Numbered from the stretch's first letter, positions 47,586 to 59,131 are shown. The stretch: 64,000 nucleotides of DNA from Ampelocalamus luodianensis (GCA_036346255.1 CM070638.1:38812394-38876393); one strand, 5' to 3'. Notes: generated by a model from the letters alone, not told the origin. Numbers and translations are program-made.

Positions 47586-48029
47586 GGCCTGCAAGCGATT
47601 AAATGTCGAGTCAGCTCGGAACAAAAAGAATGCCAAAATACATAGAAATAAAGCATTAAAATGAAATAAAGTACAGAACGAATGCACGTAATATTACAAC
47701 CAACGCCCATTAAAGGCGCAAATATTACAACACTACCCATTACCATAACATGGTACATTACCCTGAGTGCAAATTTTAGAATTACAACATGCAAACAATG
47801 GAACTAAAACTATACAAATATGCACAGAGGTGAAGTCCTTCGTGACTACGGACTACGGATACTTAGACGAGCTCGGTCTGTTAGGGCATCGAGTGGTCAA
47901 GGGTCTTGCATATCCAACACTTCCTCGGGTGGCTCTGATCCCCATATTGGCTATCATCCATGTCGTTTCGGGAGCGTGGCGTCTGTCGTCGTCCCTTTTC
48001 AGTTGCCTTCAAGGCTTTGTTCGGACCTC

Positions 48030-50349
48030 ATTTCACCATCTCTGGCCAAAGATCCCTATAGTTTACGTCCACATCATACGAGTTGAACTCGGTACTCCAT
48101 GTCCCAAAAAGATGATGCATGTTATAGTACTCGAACATGTACGGTGTAGATATATGCTTGACTTGCGCGTACACCATACACACATGCGTGCATGGCTTGT
48201 GTAGGAGCTTTGGCTTGTTATAGGTACATGTAGCCACATCACTAAGGGTGCAAGCATGCTTCCTATCCCCCTGGCATGACTATTCACATATTTATGCCTC
48301 AACCGGATCTCGTACTTCCTCCTAAGGCCATCGATCACTCGGATGTCGTGCATACGAGCTTTTTGCATCTTCTTGTCCATATACCTTTGCATGTTTTGAA
48401 CCACTGCTTCCCTTCATCTAGCTGTCGCTTCGCTGCGATGGCTCTATTTATGAAATAATCGACTGTGTGAGTCTATGTCTTGTCAATAATCACGGTGATA
48501 GGGAGGCAACGAACACTTTTTAGCACGCTATTTGTACACCTCGGACATGTTGGTCGTACCTCGCACTATCGATGTCGTATAGCTATGACCATTTCTCCAA
48601 CTTAGGAGTGTGAAGATTAATAATCCACTCGAAGAAACTGATGAGGCTCCTAGATGCCCCTTTTGCACCCTGTTGTCCTTCTTGTGCCTCCAAAGGGGAC
48701 TTCCTTGTATACCTCGTAGTCTACTCTTCAAGCTCTCTCCATATGGCCTCAAACTTCTGCCTTTGGTTTTTTAAGCATAGTTTCTTGAACATCTTCATTA
48801 GGTCATGACTGTGGAACCGCTTGAAGAAGTTTGATGTAAGATGCCCCATGCACCACTGGGCTTTCACGTCGTTCCACTGGAAGGGGGTTGGATCCCATTC
48901 TTCATGGTGTTGAGAGCGAACACCAACCCTGTATTGCGATCTATGATAAGGCATACATTGGGTCGGTCTCCCACAACCACCCGCTTGACATTTGCGAGGA
49001 ATCACAACCAACTGTCTGTGTTCACATTATCTACGATAGCAAATGCAACCGAAAGAAGTTTGTCATTTGCATCGGCCGCCACCATAGTAAGAATGATGCC
49101 CTTGTACCTCCCGGTGAGAAAAGTGTCATCCATTGTGAGTATGAGACGACAGAACTTGAAGCCCTCTATGGCTTGGAAGAATGCCTAGAACACACGGTCC
49201 AATGTGTAGTAGTTAGGGCCGCCATTAGGATCTCCTCTTTCCATCTTATTTAGGTATGTGCCAGGGTTTTCTTCAACAATTTGGTGAAGCATCCTTGGCA
49301 GTTGGCACAAAGTTGTACGCCTCCTCATATGTCTCATACATAGAGTCGATCACCTTCTGCTTGGCTCAGCAGACCTTATTATAACTGACTAGATAACCAA
49401 CCAGATTGGCAACTGCTAACAACAGCATCTTCGGGGAGACGGACACATCCTTCGCAACTAGGTGGATGATGAGGCTTGCCACATATGTGAAAGTCACATT
49501 CCGATACTGCTGCAGCGGCTCATTCAACTCGCAAGTGTGGTCGATCACCGTCATGACCGTGAAGTCTATGGCTAGGGCAGCCTTTCACTACACACTTTAC
49601 TATGTAATGGGCTAGGTTGGACCGGTGCATCCGATACACACGGCTGATGGACACGACATACCCTATTATAACTTGCTATTGACCACCTTGCTTGGGAAGT
49701 GATGCCCAACTAATAGGCTGTCAACATCAAACCCCCATTGGGACCCGTCTTCCTATGGCAGTACGAGCAACCGCACTACGAGGTTATCTAGTCTGCATGA
49801 CACATAAGGTACCTTTGCTGACACAATTCCACTGAACAGACCACTACCCTCTGCACCCCTCGGGTGTGTCCTCCTCGCTACCATCCGAGTGTGGGTCGGC
49901 ATCCTCATTGAACTCGACTTGGCCGACTGGTTCAGCAGAAACTCGTGGTAGTCAATGCGGACCGACCACCATTGTCCCGCCCCCTTATTTTACATAAAAT
50001 TCTCCGCAAGTCTTCCTTCATAGTCTTCCTCCAAAACAACATATTCCGTGCTCCTGTCTTTACACACCGCATGCGCTTCCCCACTACCACTAGCACCAGC
50101 ATCATCAATGTTTGCTTGCACCTTATGCACGAAATTCACGTACACTGTTAGTCTCTCGTATATTGCCGCCTCGGGCTTCGCAGCAATCTGCATGTACTGG
50201 CCCTATGCAACACTACCATTCACCTTGTATAACTCCCATATGCCCTGCCCCCTATTCGTGCAAGTTATCGCCTTGATGACAAGCTTCTTTGTTGTTGTCT
50301 CCGTATCGAACTCCCTCCGGATGCAGCTCCTCAACTCATGAATATTCAT
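48030..50349 (-). pseudogene. MULE (MuDR-type) transposase, broken
   Basis: The frame begins at ATG 50349 (MNIHELRSCIRREFD, IKAITCTNRGQGIWELYKVN), with a TAG shortly after, then an acidic N-terminal half to about 49860. The MuDR zinc-binding/linker region is at 49600-49366 (FTVMTVIDHTCELNEPLQQY, ASLIIHLVAKDVSVSPKMLL). The catalytic-domain end is at 48960-48721 (CMGHLTSNFFKRFHSHDLMK, KKLCLKNQRQKFEAIWRELE). A SWIM zinc finger lies at about 48230-48170 (CTYNKPKLLHKPCTHV), followed by MFEYYNMHHLFGTWSTEFNS. Stops and frameshifts fall between these blocks, so no active enzyme is encoded. It would bind the terminal repeats and cut and paste the element. Confidence 0.8.
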
Positions 50350-50549
50350 CGCATCTAGGCCCTCAACTTCATATGCATGTTACGAGCAATTCACCGTTGT
50401 TTACTGTACACAATCAAATAAACAGGTCATACTATTTAGTCTACATTTTCCTGCATCCCCAAAATAACTACACTTTAGTAATCCTTATGTACAAATTTAA
50501 CCTAATCAGTGCATAATAAAAAACTACTAAATTTCTAAAAAAACTACTA

Positions 50550-50915
50550 ATCCTTACGAGTGATTAATTATGACTAACTAACTACGACTAATTAATTACA
50601 ACTAATTAATTTAAGCCAATTAATTACCACTAATTAAAATATGGTTAATTAATTATGACTAATTAATTACAACTGATTAATTACGACTAATTAACTACAA
50701 CTGATGAACTACGACTAATTAAGTATGATTAATTAATTATGACTAATTAATTCTCGTAGCTAATTAACTACGACTAACTAACTATACTAATTAATTACGA
50801 CTAATTAACTATGACTAATTAATTACGACTAATTAATTACAACAAATTAACTAGGACTAATTAATCATGACTGATTAATTATGACTAAACTAATTATAAC
50901 TAATTACATAATTAA
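50550..50915 (+). repeat. AT-rich minisatellite, unit about 14 bp (GACTAATTAATTAC)
   Basis: Around 25 imperfect copies of (G/A)ACTAATTAA(T/C)TA(C/T) run head to tail between the transposase start and the right terminal repeat of the MULE. ATTAAT words make each unit partly palindromic. Confidence 0.9.
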
Positions 50916-51141
50916 TAAAATAATGCATGTGAAAAAATTACCTTTTCTAGAATATCTTCGTTTGATGTCGAAATTTCTCTATTAATACGACCGTAAAATA
51001 CTGTTCTAAACACTTTCAAATCGACAGCAAAATTGGAACTAATTTAGATCGATCGTTCTACGTCTCGCTCGCTTGATCCTCTCTGTATCTCTGCGCCGAG
51101 CGAAATGGTTGGTGTGGAGGATGAGAGCGACGCACGACATG

Positions 51142-51149
51142 TTTTATAG
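51142..51149 (-). promoter_or_regulatory. TATA box of the MULE transposase promoter
   Basis: CTATAAAA on the minus strand, 290 bases inside the right terminal repeat, followed downstream by GTCGTGCGTCGCTCTCATCC. It fits a promoter for the leftward transposase (and possibly PMD) transcript. The 140 bases outside it are very GC-rich. Confidence 0.55.
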
Positions 51150-51436
51150 CCACGAAAGCACTCGGGCGACCGTGAAGCGACGCGAGGGCGACGGGACAGC
51201 GTGTGGGGCGCCCGGGAGTTGGGGGGGGGGATAGTGAGGTGACCGGGCGATGAGATGGCTCGGTAGGGGGAATCCGGGTGCCTAGCGTGTGGTGGGGGTG
51301 TCTGGGTCCGGGCGCCCGAGGTGCGGCAGGGGGTCCAGGCGCCCATGGTGCGGCAGGGGTCCGGGCGCCCGTGGTATTATTTTTGTTTTTTCCTCTGGAG
51401 GAGACTATATTTTCTATTTCAATGATAAACAGTGAC

Positions 51437-52018
51437 AACTAATCCTAAAACTCGAGCTGGTGTTCTGGCCTCGCGCCTCCATGGTGATCCGCTGCTGGGA
51501 GGATATAGGGACATGCATCCTCCTTAATTACGTGGCGTATTTCAGACCACCGAAGATTGTATATCTGTATGCTGGTTTTGTCTGGCTGTCATGCTTTCGT
51601 CTTGTTAACATCAAAAGCAATGGAGAAGCAATTGGGGCTTTGCCATGGTCAGGGCTTCTATTATTTATGTTAGTGATCTCAAAAATAAAACTTTAGGCAA
51701 TCTCTCTTTTCTTGAAAACATAAAAACTTTAGGTACTCTTAGCATGCATGCTTTTGCAATGTTTGCTGCATTTAACATGTGATGTGTAAATAAAAGGGTA
51801 ATGTTGTACTTGGTACTAGATGTATCTCATGTCACTTTTCCTATTATAGTTTTGTTTTATTCCGTTGTATATCTCGCAAGTAACTTTTTAGAAGACATGT
51901 ATCTCGCAAGTAATGTTTCATGAATAGCTTCCGACAATAGAACTGATATTACGCTGCTTATGCATGAGAAATAAATATCAAGCACAAGTGTTTTGTATTC
52001 CATAGACCCCATGAGGGC
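51437..52018. other. Distal upstream region of the ZF-HD gene; nothing recognised
   Basis: Ordinary single-copy-looking sequence between the MULE and the ZF-HD control region. Short frames only. Confidence 0.4.
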
Positions 52019-53377
52019 ATTAATTAAGTGCCTAACCCCATTTTATTTTCTTTATTCTTTGGGAAACCCCTCTCTGTTCTAGGAGCTCTCCCTATCTCTC
52101 CTCTGCCAAAAGAAATGAGAGAGAGGGAGGAACAAAACTATCGTTCTTTTGGGTGTATAAAAAAATCACAGTGGGAGCATGCTCGTCTTGCTCCCTTCTC
52201 TCTCCATCTACCTCCTCCTGACACACACCAGTCTCTCTCTCTCATTCATCCTCTATCTCTGTATCATCTATGAAGTAAGCTTGGATTCCTGATAGTGCAA
52301 GCAAAGCAAGCACCAGACACTACTATTTTCTCTCTCCTCCCTCCCATCTCTTTTCTTTTGGTTATTACACAACACTATCACAGGCAAGCACTAAAAAATA
52401 AGCTATGAGCTTCTTCCCCCACCCTTTTGCCCTCACCTCCCTTCCTCTCTCTCTCTACCCTCTAGCTAAGCCTCCTCCATAAGTGCCCCCCTTCATATAT
52501 CTTGTCTTGTTTTTCTTTTTATTGCCACTTTGTAGTGTGCCCTAGCACCTAGTCACTTCAGTACTGCAAATGGTGGAAGCTGCAAAGACTGGAGGCCTTG
52601 CCCCTTCTTTGTCCTCTTGATTAGCCCTTGACACAACAAGGTTGGTTTGCTTTTGGTCTTCTTGTTTCTCTCTCTCTCTCCTCACTGTTCAAAGCAGTGC
52701 AGGGGCAAAAAAAAAAAAAAACTCTAGGTGGTCTCACTCTCACACACACAAACACAAACCATCTGTGCATGAGAGCTCCTCCTCAGCTTCTAGTCCTTGT
52801 TGTTGTGTGTGTCTGGGCCAAGGGAGGAGAGGAGGAAGAGGAGGTATGAGTGCATCTATTTGTGTGTGTAGGAATTGGGAGAGCAAGGCGTGGGGGGAAG
52901 AGAAGTCAAAGGCCGGTCCATCCATTTAGTCCACAAAGAAAAGACCAGCAGCTAGCAGTAGTACTGTAGTGGTGTAGTAACTAGCAAAACTTACATCTAG
53001 TAAGTAGTAACCACCAGAAACAAAGTAGCCACTCCCTTTTGCCAAGAACAACCTCACTGTTCATCCTTCCATCCACTAGCTAGTGAGTAGCAGCTAGCTA
53101 AGCTTCTCCTTCCTTCTTCTAATCTTGTTTGCATGGGGAAGAGCCCAAGAAAGAAAGTAGAGACTAGCTAGATCGGACAGCAGCAACAATATTATTATTA
53201 TATATATATGGTTGTAGTAGTAGTATAATTTAGCAGCTTGCTTACTTTTACCTCCTCCATCTTGGAGTTTGCAAGTAGCAGCAGTATCTTCTTGATAAGG
53301 TCCCCAAGATCCCACACCACACCATGCACCTCAGCTCCCTTTTTGTTCTCCTCTCTCTCTCTTCTCTTTTCTTTTAG
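52019..53377 (+). promoter_or_regulatory. ZF-HD promoter, 5' leader and probable 5'-UTR intron
   Basis: A TATA box (GTATAAAAAAATC) at 52155-52167 is followed by a CT-rich start region with CTCTCTCTCTC runs (52195-52270). A donor-like GAA|GTAAGCTT lies at 52273-52281; another strong one, CTA|GTAAGTAG, is at 53000. A clear acceptor is at 53377: CTCTTCTCTTTTCTTTTAG. So the 5' UTR probably contains one intron of about 0.4 to 1.1 kb. Long CT tracts, an A14 run (52708) and CTAGCTAG repeats mark the region. Which donor is used cannot be decided here. Confidence 0.5.
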
Positions 53378-53571
53378 TGCCTTGTGTGAGAGTCCCAAGA
53401 AACACTGAATTTTGTTGCATCCTTGTGGGTTGGAGGTGCCATTGGCCTTTTCTTGCTCTCATGGTTCCCATTGTGCCGCTGCAGAGAAGAACAGAAGAAG
53501 CAGCAGCAGCAGCGGTTGCAGCAAGAAGCATCTTTCCAGAGAGGGGCCAAGAAGAGGAGGAGGGGGAAGGG

Positions 53572-54639
53572 ATGGATCTTTCTGGGACGCAAGGCGAGCT
53601 CCCGATCCCAATGCACACCGCCTCGCCCTACGGCGGCATCAGCGCGCATGGCGGCGGCGGTGTCGGCCGTGTCCTGGAGCTCCACCATGACCATGCCAAC
53701 AACAACGGGCAGTCCCAGTCTCAGGAGCTGCCGTTGCCGCCTGCCGCGGCGGAGGAGAACTCCGGGAAGAAACGCGCTTCGGGGGTGGTGGCTGGCGCTG
53801 GCATTGGCGGCGGCGGAGGGGGAGGACCCGCCGTGAAGTACCGGGAGTGCCTCAAGAACCACGCGGCGGCCATCGGCGGCAACGCCACCGACGGGTGCGG
53901 CGAGTTCATGCCGAGCGGCGAGGAGGGCTCGCTGGAGGCGCTCAAGTGTTCCGCCTGCGGCTGCCACCGCAACTTCCACCGCAAGGAGCTTGACGACTTC
54001 GACGGCGACAACTGCGCAGCGCACGGCCACGGCCACGGCGCCGGCCGCCGCCTCCTTGGCCCCGCCATGCCGCACCACCACAAGAACGGCGGCGGCGGCG
54101 GCCTCCTCGTCACCGCCGACCCCTACGGCGCCTACTCTGCGGCGCGCGCGCTCCCGCCGCCGCCCCCTCCGCTGGCGCACCATCAGATCATCATGCCGCT
54201 GAACATGATCCAGACGTCGGAGTCGGACGAGATGGACGGCGGCGGCGCCATGGGCGGCGGAGGCAGCGCCGCGCGCTCCTCGGGCGGCGGCTCCTCCTCG
54301 TCCAAGAAGCGCTTCCGCACCAAGTTCACCGCCGAGCAGAAGGCGCGCATGCTGGACTTCGCGGAGCGCGTGGGCTGGCAGCTGCAGAAGCTAGACGACG
54401 CCATGGTGCAGCACTTCTGCCAGGAGATCGGCGTCAAACGCCGCGTCCTCAAGGTCTGGATGCACAACAACAAGCACAACCTCGCCAAGAAGCCCCTCCA
54501 GAACTCGCCGCAGCCGCAGCAGCCACACCCAATGCCAATGCCAATGCCGTCGCCGCCGATGCCAATGCCTCCGTCGCAGCCCGGGCCGTCCTGCCACCGC
54601 AGCCCGACCTCCCCGCCACTGCCGCTCAAGCTCGAGTGA
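53572..54639 (+). CDS. Zinc-finger homeodomain (ZF-HD) transcription factor, 355 aa
   Basis: A nuclear DNA-binding regulator. Residues 88-138 form the ZF-HD dimerisation zinc finger (VKYRECLKNHAAAIGGNATD, GCGEFMPSGEEG, LKCSACGCHRNFHRKE) with all Cys and His of the family. Residues 245-307 form the divergent homeodomain (KKRFRTKFTAEQKARMLDFA, QEIGVKRRVLKVWMHNNKHN, helix 3 with VWMHNNK). Linkers are rich in Gly, Pro and His; the tail is a PMPMPMP repeat. Both domains are complete and the coding region is intronless, as usual for the family. The start at 53572 (GGGATGG) was chosen because MDLSG is a typical N-terminus, but an in-frame ATG lies upstream at 53461 (see findings). Family members act in flower, leaf and stress development. 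High GC contrasts with the surrounding transposon DNA. I cannot tell which grass paralogue it is. Confidence 0.95.
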   Translation: MDLSGTQGELPIPMHTASPYGGISAHGGGGVGRVLELHHDHANNNGQSQSQELPLPPAAAEENSGKKRASGVVAGAGIGGGGGGGPAVKYRECLKNHAAAIGGNATDGCGEFMPSGEEGSLEALKCSACGCHRNFHRKELDDFDGDNCAAHGHGHGAGRRLLGPAMPHHHKNGGGGGLLVTADPYGAYSAARALPPPPPPLAHHQIIMPLNMIQTSESDEMDGGGAMGGGGSAARSSGGGSSSSKKRFRTKFTAEQKARMLDFAERVGWQLQKLDDAMVQHFCQEIGVKRRVLKVWMHNNKHNLAKKPLQNSPQPQQPHPMPMPMPSPPMPMPPSQPGPSCHRSPTSPPLPLKLE

Positions 54640-56225
54640 CCTCACAATGAAGACGAAGCTGATCGTGGTTCTTGTACTAGCGTAGCAAACCGCATTGCCA
54701 TTTCACTGTTCCATCGAAGCAGAGAGAAGAGAACAAAAAAAAAACTCAGGGTTATTATCATCTTTTTTCCCTTTCTTTTTGGTGTTTGTTTTGTCATAAG
54801 GTAGGGGAGCAAGCATGAGATGAGGACATGCATCATAGGTGAACTGAACTCAATTCCCAATTTTTTTTCGTGGACTTAATTTTCCCCCTTTTTCTTGGTT
54901 AGTGTCTCTGACTTTAAGTCTAGCATGCAGTGCTTGATGTGCTGAGCATTGAGTTGTTATGGATCAGAGGTGTATTAAATCAATTCTGACTGTTCTAAAA
55001 ATCAATTCTCTACGTATCAGGAGTTTGGACTAATGTGTGCATGTTGATTGAGATGAGAGATGATGCAGAAACATGAGATACAATCTCCTCATGTGTTGTC
55101 TTTCAGACTCACTGTTCACGACAGGATTTGGATGCATCCTTGCTTAATTTTGCAGCTCCTGCCGGTGCTGTTACTGTGTCCTGCATGTCTGATCTCATCT
55201 GATCATCTCACCAAGGAAGAAAAAAAGAGAGCTTCTTGTGAAGAAATAACGTTGTGAGACAGTGAGAGTGATGGATGGGGAGCACAAAAAACGGCGAAAT
55301 TGTTTTGCCCCATTTCTTCTTTGGAGCAAATGCACACACATCCTACACACATTGGATTGGCCCCAACCAATCAATCATTCTTGCGGCCGTGTAGGAGTGC
55401 AGGGGGGCAGGGGAGCATGTGGCAAACGAATCTAAATAAGTTTGGGTTGTTGTGGTTGGCAATGAGGAAGAAAATAAACCAAAGAACACTGAAGCAATGC
55501 ATGTATATGCATATATGTGCATGCATTGCTCCCTGTGCTCCTGCAGGAGATTTTCTCAGGAATTGTTCTCGACTTCTCCATCTCTCCGCCTCTCTCTCCC
55601 TCCCTGCCTCCCTCTCTGTGTGTGATTGACTCCCTGATTGGAGGTGTTAATTTGGTGGTTTTAAGTACAGGTTTGAGGCAGTGATAACAGTAACACAGCA
55701 AATGATGTGTGCTTGGCTTTTAGTACCATCTAGTAGAGCTACCCAGCTACATGCAGGCATGCAGCAGCTCCTGCTGAACAAACTTATTGTGCCGATGTTT
55801 GTTTTCTCTCTGCAGTACTTTGTGGGGGTCCGTACTTTCTTGCCTGCCCTGCCATGTCAGGGGCGTTTTATTTCACTAACGCTGCATTCCTGAGAGCATT
55901 TACCTCCTGAAATGTACCGACTGCTGCGTAGTTTATAGCCCCGGGAACAAAGCATATTTTGATCCAGTTTGGAATAAGGGGTTCTCCTATAAATAATAGG
56001 GAAATTGCTATGCTTTCTGTAAAATTCCTGTGGAATTCCATTTCTCTGGAAAATACTCGTATTGTAACTTTCGAATTTTGTTCGTCGTGCTGGCATCTCT
56101 GGAATTATATCTTATAACTTTTTGTTTATTTTAAAATCAAGTGATTAGAGAAATGTTGAGAAAAAATGTTTTCCTAAAAAGCCCAAAACTGTTAGTAATC
56201 CAACATATTGAATCCAAACAACATT
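54640..56225. other. 3' flank of the ZF-HD gene; no further gene
   Basis: The first 250-300 bases are likely the 3' UTR (AT-rich, with a TTTTTTTTCG run near 54863). CT-rich simple sequence lies at 55575-55625. 55855-56220 looks repeat-like (AT-rich, with CCTATAAATAATAGG) but its boundaries are unclear. Confidence 0.45.
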
Positions 56226-56233
56226 CTGGCACA

Positions 56234-56698
56234 CAGTGGCGGCGTCAGGATTTCGCCGATAGGGATGCAAATTTTTTTACGATTACAAGGAAGACATATA
56301 TGTATACACCCCACCACACATGCACATAAATGCGCCTCATATCACATATCTAGAAAGATGGAGGCCGGGAATAAACCTGTGACCTTACAAAATATCTACT
56401 GAAAACGCACTTGTGTGTGTATAAAAGTGCGAATTTAAATGACATATTTCAACATAAAAATTTAAATAACATAGTATAGGTTCAAGTGGAACAAATTACA
56501 TGTTTCTAGTACAACCGACATCATAAAAATATTGCTTGTGTTGATAGGCTGCTGATTATTGATTGCTGAGAATAACACAATGTAATTCGTTGTATAGTCT
56601 GTGTATTATACTAGATATATATACTGTATAATAAATTTACATGCAAAAATTTTAAAGGTGCAACTGTACTCCTATACATTAGTGTGGCTCCGCCACTG
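56234..56698. mobile_element. hAT-type non-autonomous element (MITE) with 8-bp TSD
   Basis: The left end CAGTGGCGGCGTCA and the reverse complement of the right end (CAGTGGCGGAGCCA) are near-matching terminal inverted repeats. The flanks CTGGCACA (56226-56233) and CTGACACA (56699-56706) agree in 7 of 8 bases, the duplication length of hAT transposons. 465 bp, no coding frame; a TATATATATA-like stretch lies inside. Confidence 0.8.
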
Positions 56699-56706
56699 CT
56701 GACACA

Positions 56707-59131
56707 ATGATACACTGGGGAGCAAAGTAGCTGCTTGGAACAGGAGTGTGCATTCTGCAAGAGCCATGCCCCCTGTTTGTTTTTGTGTGTCATGCATACA
56801 TGTCATCTGAATTCACCAAAGCCAAAGAAATGCTGCCATGCTGGCATCTTCTTGAATTGAGTGCTGTAGCCCCAGTTGTTGCCAATGTGCTCCCCTATCA
56901 GAATATGGGGGGTGGCTCTGCAGATAGGCATGCCTTTGCAGTCCTGGCCCCTCATTAGAAATGGGATCACAGTGCTCCAATGCCCTATATAGCAAGGTGG
57001 TGTACTCTTGTAGTCTTGTGTGCGCGCGCTTTAATATTTGTTCAACTTTGAAATAATGATGCATAGAAGCACCTCCCTTCCAAAGATCTTAGGAACACTG
57101 TCGTAGAGCTAAGATTTCCACTAAACTTTGAAAAGGAAAAAAACATAATTAACCTAGATACACTTATCATATCTCCAATAATATCTGAAGATGGTGTGTG
57201 GTTGTGTGTGTACCTAGCTACAATATAATATCTCCACTAATATCTGAAGAGGTGAGTGGACATACACAATAGTTCTGGCCTTAGCTCTCTTTAATAATGG
57301 CAATGCTGGACACAGATGACACAAGTGAAAATTGCAAGAATAGTGAAGTAGCCAATGTTAAAAAAAAAAAAAATAGTTCCAATCATGTCACCCTTACTGA
57401 AAACTCAACACAGGGTGCTGCTCGACCATGACATTTTCTTTTAAAGTCATGTCACAGACTGAAAAACTTTGCAAGACCACTTCTTGGAAGTGAGATCCAG
57501 CAAAACAAAATCAGTCAAAACAGACACTACAAGCTGTGTACACCTGCCAAACAAACAGAACAAAAAATTGAAATGTTTGGTTCCCCCCCTTGAATTTAAA
57601 CAAGAAAGCAAAAGTAGAAACAAACAACTTTGTCTGCAGGGAGAAAGAAAAGGGGGCTGACCTGAGCTGAGATGAAATGATCACCAAAGGGGCTTGGTCA
57701 GGCAGGCCAATACCATTATGGCCGTTTGTCTTTGCGAACGATGCAAAACTTGCCATCTTGTGCATCTCCATTCCCTATCATGGCTTGTGAAGGGAGCTCC
57801 ATGACTTGCTGCTGCAGTGCTTGTATGCAGGGGAGCCCTGCCTGCCCAACACCCCCAGCTTGCCCATGTGTGTTAGTGCTGTGTTGGTGGTTGCTGCCAA
57901 GGCAAGCCATCAGATCAGTCCCATGTTCTTGGCATCAGAACACCTTCAGTGAGTGTGTAATTTTCTCCTACCCCCTTTCTTCTTCTTCCTTTTTTACTTT
58001 TGGGATGGATTGTAAAAAGGAAAATCAGGCAGGCAGGGCAGCCACTAAGAAATCATTTACTTAACCTCCGAAAAAAAATCACTAGCTAGGTGTTTTCAGT
58101 AGGTTGATGCACATGCATGGCTATGGATGTGGTCTGCTCTACCAAACAAGCTTGCTCCAGAGAGCAATGCGTAACCCTGCATGAAGGTTTCATGTTGGCT
58201 TGGGCTGTGTGGTTTCAGCTGCCAAAGACAAGGGTGTTAAAAGACTGCTTTTAGTGAGACATTCATTAATTACAATGTACATGCAGTAAACAGAGCAGAA
58301 AACTAATTTCACCTCAGGTGTGCATTGAAGTACAACAGGCCAATCTAGCAATCAGATCCGGAAACGGTGGTAATTTTCAGGGGAGCAAGGCAGTAAATGA
58401 GTAAAGTGCCCAATCCTTTGTGCCCAATGTTTAGATCTTGTCTAACAATGTCGAAAACATGTCTGCCCTGCAAACTCAAATCTATGCCTGAATCAGAAAT
58501 CCATCAACATTGATACAGCAATGTTTCAACAATTATGGGGTTTTTTCTTCTTCTTTTTGAAGCTGCAATAGTTATGGTGAAAATGTTACAATTATTGTAG
58601 AAGTATCATGTTTTGCAGGTGTTACACTAATATAAGATGTTGAATACTTTGAACATAAATATAGAACAGTAACCCCGTGGTCTAATTGGCCCCTGGTTGT
58701 GGATTTGAACTGCCTGGTCGACCAACTGCTGCAACTCAGCTGTTTGCAAGTTCACACCGCCAGGCTAGTTCATTTTAGAATAGACCCGTTCATGGGTAGC
58801 CCTGCTTTATTAGAAAGCTGCAATAACAGGTTTATTATAACTTCAAATGTACGAATATACGCTTTAAAAGTTTATCGAAAACAGAATGACTAAAAACATT
58901 GGGCTTGAATCAAAATTTTCATCCACAACACTTCACATCTTCCCCAAAGCTCTCCTCTCCATCATCTTCCTTAATGATTCCACTCAACTTCATGTAATGG
59001 TTCGATGGTGTCGTAAGGAATGCTACTTGTAGGAAATCATATGATTACCAATTCTAATTAAACAAATGCTCGACCAAGTTCACTCAAATTCCCCGTATTT
59101 TTACCCCCGAAGAATCTACGATTTCTACATC
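56707..59131. other. Intergenic; no gene supported
   Basis: It holds a short local duplication (ATATCTCCA(A/C)TAATATCTGAAGA at about 57170 and 57227) and an A-run at 57360. A minus-strand 64-codon frame at 57716-57910 has gene-like composition but is unassigned (see findings). A tRNA-like stretch at 58668-58770 was rejected. Confidence 0.45.

Larger units (their letters stand above)
42804..51436 (-). mobile_element. Mutator-like element (MULE) with PMD and zinc-finger cargo
   Basis: Terminal inverted repeats of about 75 bases bound it. The left starts GGTATTGTTTGCTGTCGAAA at 42804; the reverse complement of the right (from 51436) reads GTCACTGTTTATCATTGAAA. Both continue with ATAG(C/A)AAAT, then CTCCAGAGGAAAAAAC or CTAGAGAAAAAAACC. 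Inside, on the minus strand, are a broken MULE transposase (48030-50349), a broken PMD gene (46230-47585) and a GRF-like gene (43700-44120). I could not find a 9-11 bp target duplication, so the exact ends are uncertain by a few bases or the flanks have mutated. The multiple stops say this copy is not autonomous now. Confidence 0.8.

Noticed and set aside
53374..54183. Long minus-strand frame (269 codons) opposite the ZF-HD gene
   Set aside because: It is the shadow of a GC-rich coding region. Composition is Ala/Val/Arg-rich with no domain, and the + frame has two complete conserved domains.
57820..57850. Partial resemblance to a miR160 site on the minus strand
   Set aside because: Only the GCTCCC core and nearby bases fit, and the reading frame does not give the usual ARF peptide at that site.
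58668..58770. tRNA-like stretch with A-box-like GGTCTAATTGG and B-box-like AGTTCACACC
   Set aside because: It has no cloverleaf and no acceptor stem. Box spacing and sequence are too far from consensus to call a tRNA or SINE.
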